Below the pieces are notes generated by a model that did no database searches, was not told the DNA's origin, and saw nothing but the letters and a program-made list of their open reading frames with translations. Positions 7,467-14,114 of a stretch of 14,160 nt of DNA are shown here, one piece after another (position 1 is the first letter of the stretch; every line of letters begins with the position of its first letter). This stretch comes from Fusobacteriaceae bacterium UBA2433 (lineage in GTDB: Bacteria; Fusobacteriota; Fusobacteriia; Fusobacteriales; Fusobacteriaceae), in assembly GCA_002342785.1 (NCBI GenBank), contig DDQV01000094.1, positions 1 through 14,160 of the forward strand. Reading direction: 5' to 3'. The translations under genes were made by a program, and so were the position numbers.

Positions 7467-7475
7467 ATTATACCA
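7467..7475 (-). promoter_or_regulatory. Extended -10 promoter of the RNase HI operon
   Basis: Reading the minus strand, TGG followed by a perfect TATAAT occupies 7475-7467, about 55 bases before the RNase HI start. The -35 region is only a T run, so activity would rest on the TGN extension. The rest of the divergent spacer 7412-7668 is extremely AT-rich, and no gene or structured RNA was recognised in it. Confidence 0.4.
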
Positions 7476-7668
7476 TTATATTATAAAATAAAAAAATTTA
7501 TAGAAAAAATATAAGAAATCTGTATAAAAAAAATATTATATATATATTGAAACTTCAAATTTTAAAAAAAATTTTGAAAATATAAATATAGAAAATATAA
7601 ATTATAATTGAAAATTAAATAAGTACAACGAAAAAATTATGTCAAGGAGATCAAATTTACAAAAATAC

Positions 7669-7697
7669 TTGAATTTATATGTTTTTTCTGATATAAT
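7669..7697 (+). promoter_or_regulatory. Promoter of rpmE
   Basis: TTGAAT at 7669-7674, a 17-base spacer and TATAAT at 7692-7697 preceded by TGA (extended -10, 7689-7691) form a strong vegetative promoter. Transcription should start near 7704, leaving a leader of about 38 nt with the ribosome binding site AGGAAGGTG. Confidence 0.75.
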
Positions 7698-7741
7698 TAC
7701 TATCGTGAATAAAAAATTTTTATAAAAGGAAGGTGACTAGA

Positions 7742-7951
7742 ATGAAAAAAGGTATTCATCCTGATTATCACTTAATTAACGTTGAGTGTTCATGTGGAAA
7801 CAAATTTGAAACTAGATCGACATATACAAAAGAAACTTTAAATGTAGCTGTTTGTTCTGAGTGTCATCCATTCTATACAGGTAAGGCGAAATTCGTTGAT
7901 GCTGCTGGTAGAGTAGATAAGTTTAACAAAAGATACAATCTTAAGAAGTAA
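7742..7951 (+). CDS. rpmE: 50S ribosomal protein L31, zinc-binding type
   Basis: The 69-residue product is a structural protein of the large ribosomal subunit at the intersubunit bridge. MKKGIHPDYH opens the family pattern, and the four zinc ligands C16, C18, C38 and C41 (CSC and CSEC) define the C+ form. The rest (HPFYTGKAKFVDAAGRVDKF) fits L31 closely. In many bacteria the zinc form is replaced by a C- paralogue under zinc starvation; none is visible here and I see no Zur-like operator. ATG 7742 follows AGGAAGGTG at 7727-7735 by six bases. A GTG at 7733 is in frame but lies inside this ribosome binding site and is not the start. A terminator-like hairpin separates it from upp. Confidence 0.97.
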   Translation: MKKGIHPDYHLINVECSCGNKFETRSTYTKETLNVAVCSECHPFYTGKAKFVDAAGRVDKFNKRYNLKK

Positions 7952-7959
7952 TAAAGGTG

Positions 7960-7986
7960 GGACTTTTTTTAAAGTCCTATTTTTTT
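7960..7986 (+). terminator. Terminator or attenuator between rpmE and upp
   Basis: GGACTTT (7960-7966) pairs with AAAGTCC (7971-7977) over a four-T loop, followed by AT and a T run at 7980-7986. The 7-bp stem is modest. Because upp starts only 40 bases later with no good promoter of its own, partial read-through is likely. Confidence 0.7.
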
Positions 7987-8026
7987 AGAGAAAAATAAAA
8001 GTATATAAAAATTAGGAGGAATAAAC

Positions 8027-8650
8027 ATGTCAGTAATAGAAATTAATCACCCATTGGTACAACATAAATTAACTTTACTTAGAAATAAAGATGCAGAAAC
8101 AAAATTATTTAGAGAAACTTTAACAGAAATAACAGGTCTTATGACTTATGAAGCAACAAAAGACTTTAAATTAAAAGATGTAGAAGTAGAAACTCCTATA
8201 ATGAAAACAACAGCTAAAGCATTAGCGGAGAAGGTTGCTGTAGTTCCAATTTTAAGAGCAGGATTAGGTATGGTAGAAGGAGTTACAACATTTATTCCAA
8301 CGGCTAAAATAGGTCATATAGGAGTATATAGAAATGAAGAAACATTAGAACCAGTATACTACTATTGCAAATTACCAGAAAACATAGCTGAGATGAAAGT
8401 TTTACTAGTAGATCCTATGTTAGCTACTGGTGGATCGGCAATTTATTCAATAGATTATCTTAAAGAAGCTGGTGTAAAAGATATTACATTTATGTGTATA
8501 ATAGCAGCACCTGAAGGAATTGCTAAAGTAATTGAAAAGCACCCTGACGTAGATATCTTTGTAGGAAAGATAGATCAAGGATTAGATGAAAATTCATATA
8601 TTTATCCAGGATTAGGAGATTGTGGAGACAGAATCTTTGGAACTAAGTAA
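8027..8650 (+). CDS. upp: Uracil phosphoribosyltransferase
   Basis: Upp converts uracil and PRPP to UMP in cytoplasmic pyrimidine salvage. The 207 residues match the usual length. Key motifs are PILRAGLGM at 74-82, the YRNEETLEP segment at 101-109, the PRPP-binding loop DPMLATGGS at 129-137 and the uracil-binding C-terminal PGLGDCGDR at 194-202. AGGAGG ends six bases before ATG. It follows rpmE in the same direction. No uracil permease or PyrR site is adjacent, and a terminator follows. Confidence 0.97.
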   Translation: MSVIEINHPLVQHKLTLLRNKDAETKLFRETLTEITGLMTYEATKDFKLKDVEVETPIMKTTAKALAEKVAVVPILRAGLGMVEGVTTFIPTAKIGHIGVYRNEETLEPVYYYCKLPENIAEMKVLLVDPMLATGGSAIYSIDYLKEAGVKDITFMCIIAAPEGIAKVIEKHPDVDIFVGKIDQGLDENSYIYPGLGDCGDRIFGTK

Positions 8651-8670
8651 TCAATAAAAAAATATAATTT

Positions 8671-8700
8671 AAAAGGACTTTCTTTAGGGAAAGTTTTTTT
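8671..8700 (+). terminator. Terminator of upp
   Basis: AAAAGGACTTTC (8671-8682) pairs with GAAAGT plus a seven-T run (8689-8700), including two G-U pairs, over a six-base loop TTTAGG. It lies about 20 bases beyond the upp stop. Confidence 0.7.
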
Positions 8701-8733
8701 TATATATATTGTTATGAAATTTGATATTACTGA

Positions 8734-8742
8734 TGCTATAAT
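8734..8742 (+). promoter_or_regulatory. Extended -10 promoter for the isoprenoid-type operon
   Basis: TGC followed by perfect TATAAT (8737-8742) forms an extended -10 element. No recognisable -35 lies 17 bases upstream. It is the best candidate for driving the four-gene cluster from about 8749, with a leader of roughly 115 nt. A weaker TATAAG lies at 8830-8835. Confidence 0.4.
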
Positions 8743-8864
8743 AATTTGTTATATATTTTTGATTATTTGCTTCTCTATTAGAATATTAAAATAAAAAACA
8801 TTCATTAAATTTTCATTAATACAGATTATTATAAGATATATTAAAAAAAAGGAGGAAGAGCCAA

Positions 8865-9449
8865 GTGAAAGTATTATATATAAAAGCAAGTCCAAAACCA
8901 AAAGATAGATCAGCTTCCCATAAAATTGCAGAAGCATTTATAGAGGAATATATAGAAAATAATCCAAAGGATGAAATTATAGAACTAAATCTTACTGAAA
9001 AAGGGTGTCCATATGTAAATTATGAAATTTTGTGTGATTTAGTTGAGAGAAAGGGACTCATGGTAAAAACTGCAAATAAATTTATGGAATATGATAAATT
9101 TATAATTAGTTCTCCTATGTGGAATCTTTCGATTCCAGGAATTTTAAAATCTTATATAGATCTTGTAACTGTCAAAGGAATTACTTTTGAATATGGTAAA
9201 TTAGGAATTCCAGTCGGTCTTGCTAAAGGGAAAAAAGCGTTTTATTTAGGATCTAGGGGAGGAGGATATCCTTTTCCACTTTCGTTGATTACATTTGATA
9301 TGAAGTATATAAAATATATATTTAGGTTTATAGGAATAAAAGATTTTAAGAGTTTTATACTCGAAAATGTAGATAAGTCACCAGAAAAAATAAAACAAAA
9401 TTTTGAAAAAACATTGAAAGAAGTTAGAAAATTAGCGAAGAAATTTTAA
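8865..9449 (+). CDS. FMN-dependent NAD(P)H reductase (flavodoxin-like fold, AzoR/NQO type)
   Basis: This is probably a cytoplasmic FMN enzyme that passes two electrons from NAD(P)H to a quinone, azo or similar acceptor. The 194-residue flavodoxin-like chain begins MKVLYIKASPKPKDRSAS, where the loop at about 9-18 is the FMN phosphate site. PMWNLSIPGILKSYIDLV at 84-101 matches the isoalloxazine-binding segment of AzoR (PMWNFSIP...LK.WID). GITFEYG at 105-111 and SRGG at 130-133 fit the same family. GTG 8865 is used, with GGAGG at 8851-8855. It is first in a four-gene cluster and ends 25 bases before the isoprenoid synthase gene, which suggests a redox step on the same product (inference). General stress quinone reduction is the alternative. 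Confidence 0.85.
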   Translation: MKVLYIKASPKPKDRSASHKIAEAFIEEYIENNPKDEIIELNLTEKGCPYVNYEILCDLVERKGLMVKTANKFMEYDKFIISSPMWNLSIPGILKSYIDLVTVKGITFEYGKLGIPVGLAKGKKAFYLGSRGGGYPFPLSLITFDMKYIKYIFRFIGIKDFKSFILENVDKSPEKIKQNFEKTLKEVRKLAKKF

Positions 9450-9474
9450 TATGAAAAGAATAGGGCGGGAATAG

Positions 9475-10461
9475 ATGTACATAACTAGTAAATTTATAAA
9501 ACAACTTTTAAAATCAAATAAAATTTATAATAAAGTGGTAAAAGATATAAGGAAAGATCTGTATGAACTATCTTTTTTTAATAAAATAGAGATCAATGAA
9601 GGAAATTTAAAAGAAAATTTTAAAAATAATTTTTTCTCTATATTTATGTTAAGTTTAATAGAATTTTTAGAAGTTGAAAGAGAAGATATAATTAAATATG
9701 GAAAATGTTTATTTTATATTAGAGGAATAGTAACGTGTACAGATAATATTATAGATGATGAGAGAAAAGGAGTTATATTTTTAAATGGAATAGAGGAAAA
9801 AACAACAGAAAATACCTTATTAACTCTTGTACTTCAAAAAAATTTAGAAAAAATAATTTTTGAATTGGACAAAAAAAAGATAGGGATAAGTAATAAGCTC
9901 TTAGAAAGTATATATTTGATAGCTAAAAGTGAAGGGATGAGAGATCGTTCTATATATGAGAACTATCCAAATTATAATTTTATTTCCCATGAAATTCACG
10001 GTGGAATAGGAGGCGAATTATTAAAGATAGGAGTTCTTGTACCATTATATCGAGAAAAAAACAATAAATTTAAGGATATATCAAAGGCATTATATTGTTT
10101 GGGAATGTCTTTACAAGGTTTAGATGATCTCTGTGATATGAAAGAAGATTTTGCTGCTAAAAAAATAAATTTAGCTATTTCATTTTTTATGGAAAAATTA
10201 GATATAGATGATATGAAAGCTTCTAAATTAAATATTTTAAATATTGATATTACAAAGGAATATTTAAATAAGATTATTAATTATGCAATGAAGAGTTTTG
10301 ATATATTAGAGGAGATAGGTTATCCAATCAATAAAAAATTAGGAATGAAATTACTGTTTCATCTATTTAAGATAAGGGGACTAGAAGACCTTTGGAATAT
10401 TTATAAAAAGGAGGAAGAGGATGAAAAAAATAATTTTAGGATTTATGTTTTTAATGACTAG
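9475..10461 (+). CDS. Divergent class I isoprenoid (terpenoid) synthase-fold enzyme
   Basis: This all-helical protein of 328 residues has no signal peptide. Two Asp-rich motifs identify the class I isoprenoid synthase fold. DNIIDDE at 90-96 sits at the place of the first Asp-rich motif, with N91 replacing the usual second Asp. QGLDDLCDMKED at 214-225 matches the second motif (QxxDDxxD) of trans-prenyl synthases. They are about 120 residues apart, as expected. Such motifs bind Mg2+ and the diphosphate of a prenyl substrate. The N-terminal GGKRxRP motif for isopentenyl diphosphate binding of chain-elongating synthases is not seen, nor is the GK after the second motif. It may therefore ionise a prenyl diphosphate (terpene synthase-like) rather than elongate one, but this is inference. 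The ribosome binding site GGGCGGG is unusual, and TAG ATG joins a seven-codon upstream frame to the start. Confidence 0.7.
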   Translation: MYITSKFIKQLLKSNKIYNKVVKDIRKDLYELSFFNKIEINEGNLKENFKNNFFSIFMLSLIEFLEVEREDIIKYGKCLFYIRGIVTCTDNIIDDERKGVIFLNGIEEKTTENTLLTLVLQKNLEKIIFELDKKKIGISNKLLESIYLIAKSEGMRDRSIYENYPNYNFISHEIHGGIGGELLKIGVLVPLYREKNNKFKDISKALYCLGMSLQGLDDLCDMKEDFAAKKINLAISFFMEKLDIDDMKASKLNILNIDITKEYLNKIINYAMKSFDILEEIGYPINKKLGMKLLFHLFKIRGLEDLWNIYKKEEEDEKNNFRIYVFND

Positions 10462-10906
10462 TTTAATATTTGCACAAGATGGATATATAGGTTACTGGAT
10501 GATGCCAAAGGGTAAATTTATAATTAATATTGAAAAAATTAAAGATAATGAATATATAGGTCATGTTGTTTGGCTAAAAGATCTATATTATCCCAAGGGA
10601 GATAAGATGGAAGGAGTAGAACAATACGATAGAAATAATCCAGATAAGAGCTTGAGAGTGGAGAGTAGAAAAGTTATGGGGTTATTAGTTGTAGGAGAAT
10701 TATTTGAAAAAGATAGTAAATTACAAGGTGGATGGATCTATGACTCTTGGAATGGTAAGATGTATCATGGGAGCGCTAAATTATTAGATGAAAATACTTT
10801 AAAGTTAAGAGGATCATTTGATAGATGGGGAATCTTAGGGTTGAGTCAAAAAGCTAAAAGAGTAGAAAATCCAGAAAAATATGGAATAATATCAAATGAA
10901 AAATAA
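10421..10906 (+). CDS. Secreted DUF2147 family protein
   Basis: The 161-residue protein has a signal peptide (MKKIILGFMFLMTSLIFA, cleavage after about residue 18), so it is probably periplasmic or outer membrane associated. The mature part follows the DUF2147 pattern: GYW at 24-26, GHVVWL at 47-52, DRNNPD at 70-75, GGWIYDSWNGKMYHG at 103-117 and LRGSFD at 129-134, with a closing basic segment. The family is small and beta-rich, and its biochemical function is not known. AAGGAGG lies six bases upstream. The first 41 bases overlap the end of the isoprenoid synthase gene in another frame, and its last 11 overlap the methyltransferase gene, which ties it to the operon. It may bind a hydrophobic molecule exported by the pathway, but this is speculation. 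Confidence 0.85.
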   Translation: MKKIILGFMFLMTSLIFAQDGYIGYWMMPKGKFIINIEKIKDNEYIGHVVWLKDLYYPKGDKMEGVEQYDRNNPDKSLRVESRKVMGLLVVGELFEKDSKLQGGWIYDSWNGKMYHGSAKLLDENTLKLRGSFDRWGILGLSQKAKRVENPEKYGIISNEK

Positions 10907-11495
10907 TTATAGTGAAAAATCTAAGATTTTTTTTGATAGTGTTGCAGAGAGTAGATATGGAAATTCAAAAAAGTTGGACAAGTATATCCTAAAAGATATA
11001 GAAATAGATGATAATACAACTATACTTGATCTAGGATGTGGAGATGGAAGATTTTTAGAAAAATTAAGAGACCTAAATTCAAATAACGTTCTTTATGGTT
11101 TGGATATATCTGAAAAAATGATAGCAGTAGCCAGTTCAAAAAAAATAAAAAGATGTAAGTTAACTATTGGAGATAGTAATTATTTACCTTATAATGATGG
11201 TAGTATAGATTTAATAGTCTGTCTTAATTCATTTCATCATTATTCGACTCCAAGTCTAACTCTTAAAGAGATAAAGAGAGTTTTAAGTTTAGATGGAAGA
11301 GTAATAATAGGGGATATATTTACCCTACCAATTATTAGAGAGATGATTAATTTATATTTACCGTATAGTAAAAGTGGAGATTACAAGATGTATTCTAAAA
11401 AAAGTTTAGATAAAATCTTTAATGTAGAAGGATTTAAAAATCAAAAATTTTCTATAATATCTCCTTGGCTATTTGTATCGGTATATAAAAAATAA
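10896..11495 (+). CDS. Class I SAM-dependent methyltransferase (Methyltransf_11/UbiE-like)
   Basis: The 199-residue cytoplasmic enzyme has a Rossmann fold. SAM-binding motif I is ILDLGCGDG at 43-51, the acidic residue of motif II is D70 in LDIS, and GDSNYLPY at 92-99 and FHHYS at 113-117 continue the usual order; LKEIKRVLSLDGRVIIGD (123-140) is the post-core segment typical of UbiE/Coq5-like methyltransferases. The acceptor is not readable from the sequence. Its ATG overlaps the DUF2147 gene by 11 bases and only a weak GGA precedes it, implying translational coupling. It is the last gene of the cluster before a terminator. In this context it may methylate an isoprenoid, quinone or prenyl diphosphate, as some known terpene pathways do (inference). 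Confidence 0.85.
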   Translation: MKNNYSEKSKIFFDSVAESRYGNSKKLDKYILKDIEIDDNTTILDLGCGDGRFLEKLRDLNSNNVLYGLDISEKMIAVASSKKIKRCKLTIGDSNYLPYNDGSIDLIVCLNSFHHYSTPSLTLKEIKRVLSLDGRVIIGDIFTLPIIREMINLYLPYSKSGDYKMYSKKSLDKIFNVEGFKNQKFSIISPWLFVSVYKK

Positions 11496-11497
11496 AT

Positions 11498-11527
11498 AAA
11501 AAATCATCCTTAAATGGGTGATTTTTT
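11498..11527 (+). terminator. Terminator closing the isoprenoid-type operon
   Basis: AAAAAATCATCC (11498-11509) pairs with GGGTGATTTTTT (11516-11527) with one G-U pair and a six-base loop, ending in a T run at 11522-11527. It starts two bases after the methyltransferase stop. Confidence 0.85.
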
Positions 11528-11548
11528 CAATAAATGGAGGATATTTTA

Positions 11549-12181
11549 ATGGAGAGAGAGAGAATAAGAAAAAAATTAAATGATGGAATAATAGGAAGAG
11601 AAAAGAATTTTAATAGTGCAGTATTGGCTAGTATTATAGAAATAGACGGTAAACTTAATTTTGTTTTAGAAAAAAGATCAAGAAATATAAGCCAAGGAGG
11701 AGAGATTAGTTTTCCCGGTGGAGGATGGGAAGATACAGATAAAAATTTTGAAGAAACTGCTATAAGAGAAACTGTAGAAGAATTAGGAATACTGTCTAAA
11801 AATATAGACATATTAGGAAAATTAGGAACTTTAATAATTCCTGCTGGTGTATTAGTAGAGGTATATGTAGGAGAAATTTTATGCATGATAGAAGATTTCA
11901 ATATAAATTTAGATGAAGTAGAAGAAATTTTGGTAATACCTGTAGATTATTTTAAAGAAAATCCTCCAAAATTAGCGAAAATAACTGTGCAAATGTATCC
12001 TCATTATAAATTAGAGGGCAAAAAAATTGAATTCCCAGCAAAACATTATAATTTACCTGAAAAATATCATAAGCCTTGGAATGGTAGAGATAGAGAAGTA
12101 TATTTGTATGAATATAATGGAGAAACTATTTGGGGGATTACAGCAGATATAATTTATGAAATTATAAATAAAATAATATAA
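11549..12181 (+). CDS. NUDIX hydrolase, CoA pyrophosphatase (NudL-like)
   Basis: This family typically hydrolyses coenzyme A or acyl-CoA to a phosphopantetheine product and 3',5'-ADP. The 210-residue chain carries the signature segment EKRSRNISQGGEISFPGGG (41-59), which corresponds to the CoA-specific region before the Nudix box. The box itself runs about 57-81 (GGGWEDTD, then AIRETVEELGI), with RE 73-74 and EE 77-78 as metal ligands. The D at 64 and eight-residue spacing before RE follow the CoA subfamily rather than MutT. A C-terminal WNGRDREVYLYEYNG...IWGITADII matches the long form. ATG 11549 is eight bases after GGAGG 11536-11540. An ATG at 11534 overlaps that site and is rejected. It follows a terminator and so may have its own promoter, but none was recognised. 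Confidence 0.85.
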   Translation: MERERIRKKLNDGIIGREKNFNSAVLASIIEIDGKLNFVLEKRSRNISQGGEISFPGGGWEDTDKNFEETAIRETVEELGILSKNIDILGKLGTLIIPAGVLVEVYVGEILCMIEDFNINLDEVEEILVIPVDYFKENPPKLAKITVQMYPHYKLEGKKIEFPAKHYNLPEKYHKPWNGRDREVYLYEYNGETIWGITADIIYEIINKII

Positions 12182-12206
12182 TTTTAATATCCATTCTTTC
12201 CTAATC

Positions 12207-12235
12207 TAGTCAACTTTTATAGTATATGATATAAT
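12207..12235 (+). promoter_or_regulatory. Extended -10 promoter of the TtcA-like pair
   Basis: A perfect TATAAT at 12230-12235, preceded by TGA (12227-12229), lies 17 bases after TAGTCA (12207-12212), which matches four of six -35 positions. Transcription should start near 12242, about 50 bases before the TTG start. Confidence 0.6.
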
Positions 12236-12291
12236 AGGGATAATCAAGAATATAAAAGAGAAAGATTTTAAATTATTTATGGAGGAAAGTT

Positions 12292-13134
12292 TTGAATAAA
12301 AATTGTGAGATATTAGATGTAGAAAATAAAGATCTTAATGGATTTGAGAGTCGTGGAAAGATGGCTATGGATAGTTTGAGAAAAACTTATAGGAAACAAA
12401 TATGGAGAAAGTTTGTTAAAGCGATAAAAGATTTTGAATTGATAGAAGATGGAGATAAAATAGCTATAGGAGTTTCAGGAGGAAAAGATAGTCTCCTTCT
12501 TTGTAAGTTATTTCAAGAGTTAGCTAAAGATCGAACTAAAAATTTTGAAATTAAATTTATATCTATGAATCCAGGATTTGAATCTATAGATATAGAGCAA
12601 TTTGAGAAAAACTTAGAAGAGTTAGAGATCCCATGTGAGATATTTGATGCAAATGTATGGGAAGTAGCTTTTAGAGAAAACCCTGAGAATCCTTGTTTTT
12701 TATGTGCAAAAATGAGAAGAGGAGTTTTGTATAAAAAAGTTGAAGAATTAGGATGTAATAAATTAGCTTTAGGTCATCATTTTGATGACGTTATAGAAAC
12801 AACTATGATAAATATGTTCTATGCAGGAACCATAAAAACTATGATTCCAAAGATTAAATCTACTAGTGGGAAAATATCTTTAATAAGACCTATGGTGTAT
12901 ATAAAAGAATCTGAAATAATTAATTATACTAAAAAAAATGGTATAAATTCTATGAGTTGTGGATGTCCTGTAGAAGGAGAAAAAACTGATTCTAAGAGAA
13001 AGGAAATAAAAAATTTGTTAAAAACTTTAGAAGTTGAAAATCCAAATATAAAACAAAGTATATTTAACTCTATGAAAAATATAAATTTAGATTATGTATT
13101 TGATTATACAAGGGGAAATAAAAAAGATAAATAA
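12292..13134 (+). CDS. TtcA-like PP-loop protein 1 (probable tRNA thiolation)
   Basis: The 280-residue cytoplasmic protein belongs to the adenine-nucleotide alpha hydrolase (PP-loop) ATPases, nearest to TtcA, the enzyme that makes 2-thiocytidine at tRNA position 32. The PP-loop is SGGKDS at 62-67, and LALGHHFDD at 158-166 is the second ATP motif. CxxC C135/C138 in NPCFLC precedes MRRG, as in TtcA, and a third ligand for the [4Fe-4S] cluster is C223 or C225 (SCGC). The start is TTG 12292, six bases after GGAGG 12281-12285; the next ATG in frame is residue 24. A paralogue begins 32 bases downstream. The RNA target could differ from TtcA's, because both copies are divergent. Confidence 0.8.
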   Translation: MNKNCEILDVENKDLNGFESRGKMAMDSLRKTYRKQIWRKFVKAIKDFELIEDGDKIAIGVSGGKDSLLLCKLFQELAKDRTKNFEIKFISMNPGFESIDIEQFEKNLEELEIPCEIFDANVWEVAFRENPENPCFLCAKMRRGVLYKKVEELGCNKLALGHHFDDVIETTMINMFYAGTIKTMIPKIKSTSGKISLIRPMVYIKESEIINYTKKNGINSMSCGCPVEGEKTDSKRKEIKNLLKTLEVENPNIKQSIFNSMKNINLDYVFDYTRGNKKDK

Positions 13135-13166
13135 AAAATGATTCAAAATATAGATAAGGAGTTTAG

Positions 13167-14111
13167 ATGAAAATAGAAAAAATTGAAGATTTAGATGGGT
13201 TAAGATTTGAAAATTATAGATTTGAAATTATAGAAGATCAATTGATCATAAAAAATATAGGGGAAAAATATGAAATAAAGTTTCCTTTAAATGAAAAAAG
13301 AAGGACAAAAATAGCTAAGTCTATAGAAAAACTTACAGGTTTAAAATTAGAATTCTCCAAGTTAGACGGTAGAGAAATTATATCTCATATTGAATCTAAA
13401 GGTTTTAATAAAAGTATTTGGAGTCTTGCTGGAAAAGCTATGTATGACTATAACATGATTGAAGATGGAGATAAAATAGCTATAGGAATATCTGGTGGAA
13501 AAGATAGTCTTGCTCTTTTAAATATATTAGTACGTGTAAAATTAATAACAAGGGTAAATTTTGAGATAATTCCTATCCATATCCATCCTAAGCAAAAAAG
13601 TGCTAAAACAAATGAAATTGAAAATTATTGTAAACTTTTAGGATTAGAATTAATTATAGAAGAAACTAATTTAGAAGATATTTTGTTTGGAGAAGATAAG
13701 ATGAAAAATCCATGTTTTATGTGTGGACGAATGAGGAGAGGAATTCTCTATAGGTTGATGAAGGAAAAAAATATAAATAAATTAGCTTTAGGACATCATA
13801 AAGATGATATTATTGAAACGTTTTTATTAAATACTTTTTATCAAGGAAATCTAAGGGTAATGAAGCCTAGATATATGTCTAAAGAACATGGATTAGAAGT
13901 TATTAGACCTATGGCATATATAGAAGAAAATACTATAATTAAATATGCTAAAAGGACAAAATTACCGATTTTAAAATCTGAATGTGAATATGAAACAAGT
14001 AAAGATTCTAAAAGATTAGAGGTAAAAGAAATGATAAAAGATCTGAGTAAAAAAAGTGAAGATATTAGAAGTGTAATTTTTAATAGTATAAAACCATTAT
14101 TAAAAGATTAA
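13167..14111 (+). CDS. TtcA-like PP-loop protein 2 with N-terminal extension
   Basis: This 314-residue paralogue of the preceding gene has SGGKDS at 109-114, LALGHHKDD at 206-214, the iron-sulfur CxxC C183/C186 in NPCFMC, and C273 as the likely third ligand (single, in SECEYE). The core aligns with the neighbour from IEDGDKIAIG onward (98-107 here), with shared tails DSKR and IFNSMK or IFNSIK. Before it lie about 85 residues with no family match known to me (strand-like FEIIEDQLIIKN followed by a basic EKRRTKIAKSIEK helix), perhaps an RNA-binding addition. AAGGAG precedes ATG by 7 bases. It shares a transcript with the first copy and ends in a strong hairpin. tRNA thiolation is likely, with the exact site unknown. 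Confidence 0.8.
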   Translation: MKIEKIEDLDGLRFENYRFEIIEDQLIIKNIGEKYEIKFPLNEKRRTKIAKSIEKLTGLKLEFSKLDGREIISHIESKGFNKSIWSLAGKAMYDYNMIEDGDKIAIGISGGKDSLALLNILVRVKLITRVNFEIIPIHIHPKQKSAKTNEIENYCKLLGLELIIEETNLEDILFGEDKMKNPCFMCGRMRRGILYRLMKEKNINKLALGHHKDDIIETFLLNTFYQGNLRVMKPRYMSKEHGLEVIRPMAYIEENTIIKYAKRTKLPILKSECEYETSKDSKRLEVKEMIKDLSKKSEDIRSVIFNSIKPLLKD

Positions 14112-14114
14112 ATA

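Noticed and set aside
7412..7668. Possible small gene or RNA in the spacer before rpmE
   Set aside because: A Shine-Dalgarno-like AAGGAG near 7644 has no start codon at a suitable distance, and the sequence is near-random A/T.
7733..7741. GTG 7733 as rpmE start
   Set aside because: It lies within the ribosome binding site, and L31 proteins begin MKKGIHP, matching ATG 7742.
8749..8937. Minus-strand frame of 62 codons
   Set aside because: It covers the operon leader and the start of the FMN reductase, has low-complexity hydrophobic sequence and no family resemblance; a shadow of AT-rich DNA.
11527..11901. Minus-strand frame of 124 codons
   Set aside because: It lies wholly opposite the NUDIX gene, whose motifs are clear, and has a Ser/Pro/Ile-rich composition typical of an antisense shadow.
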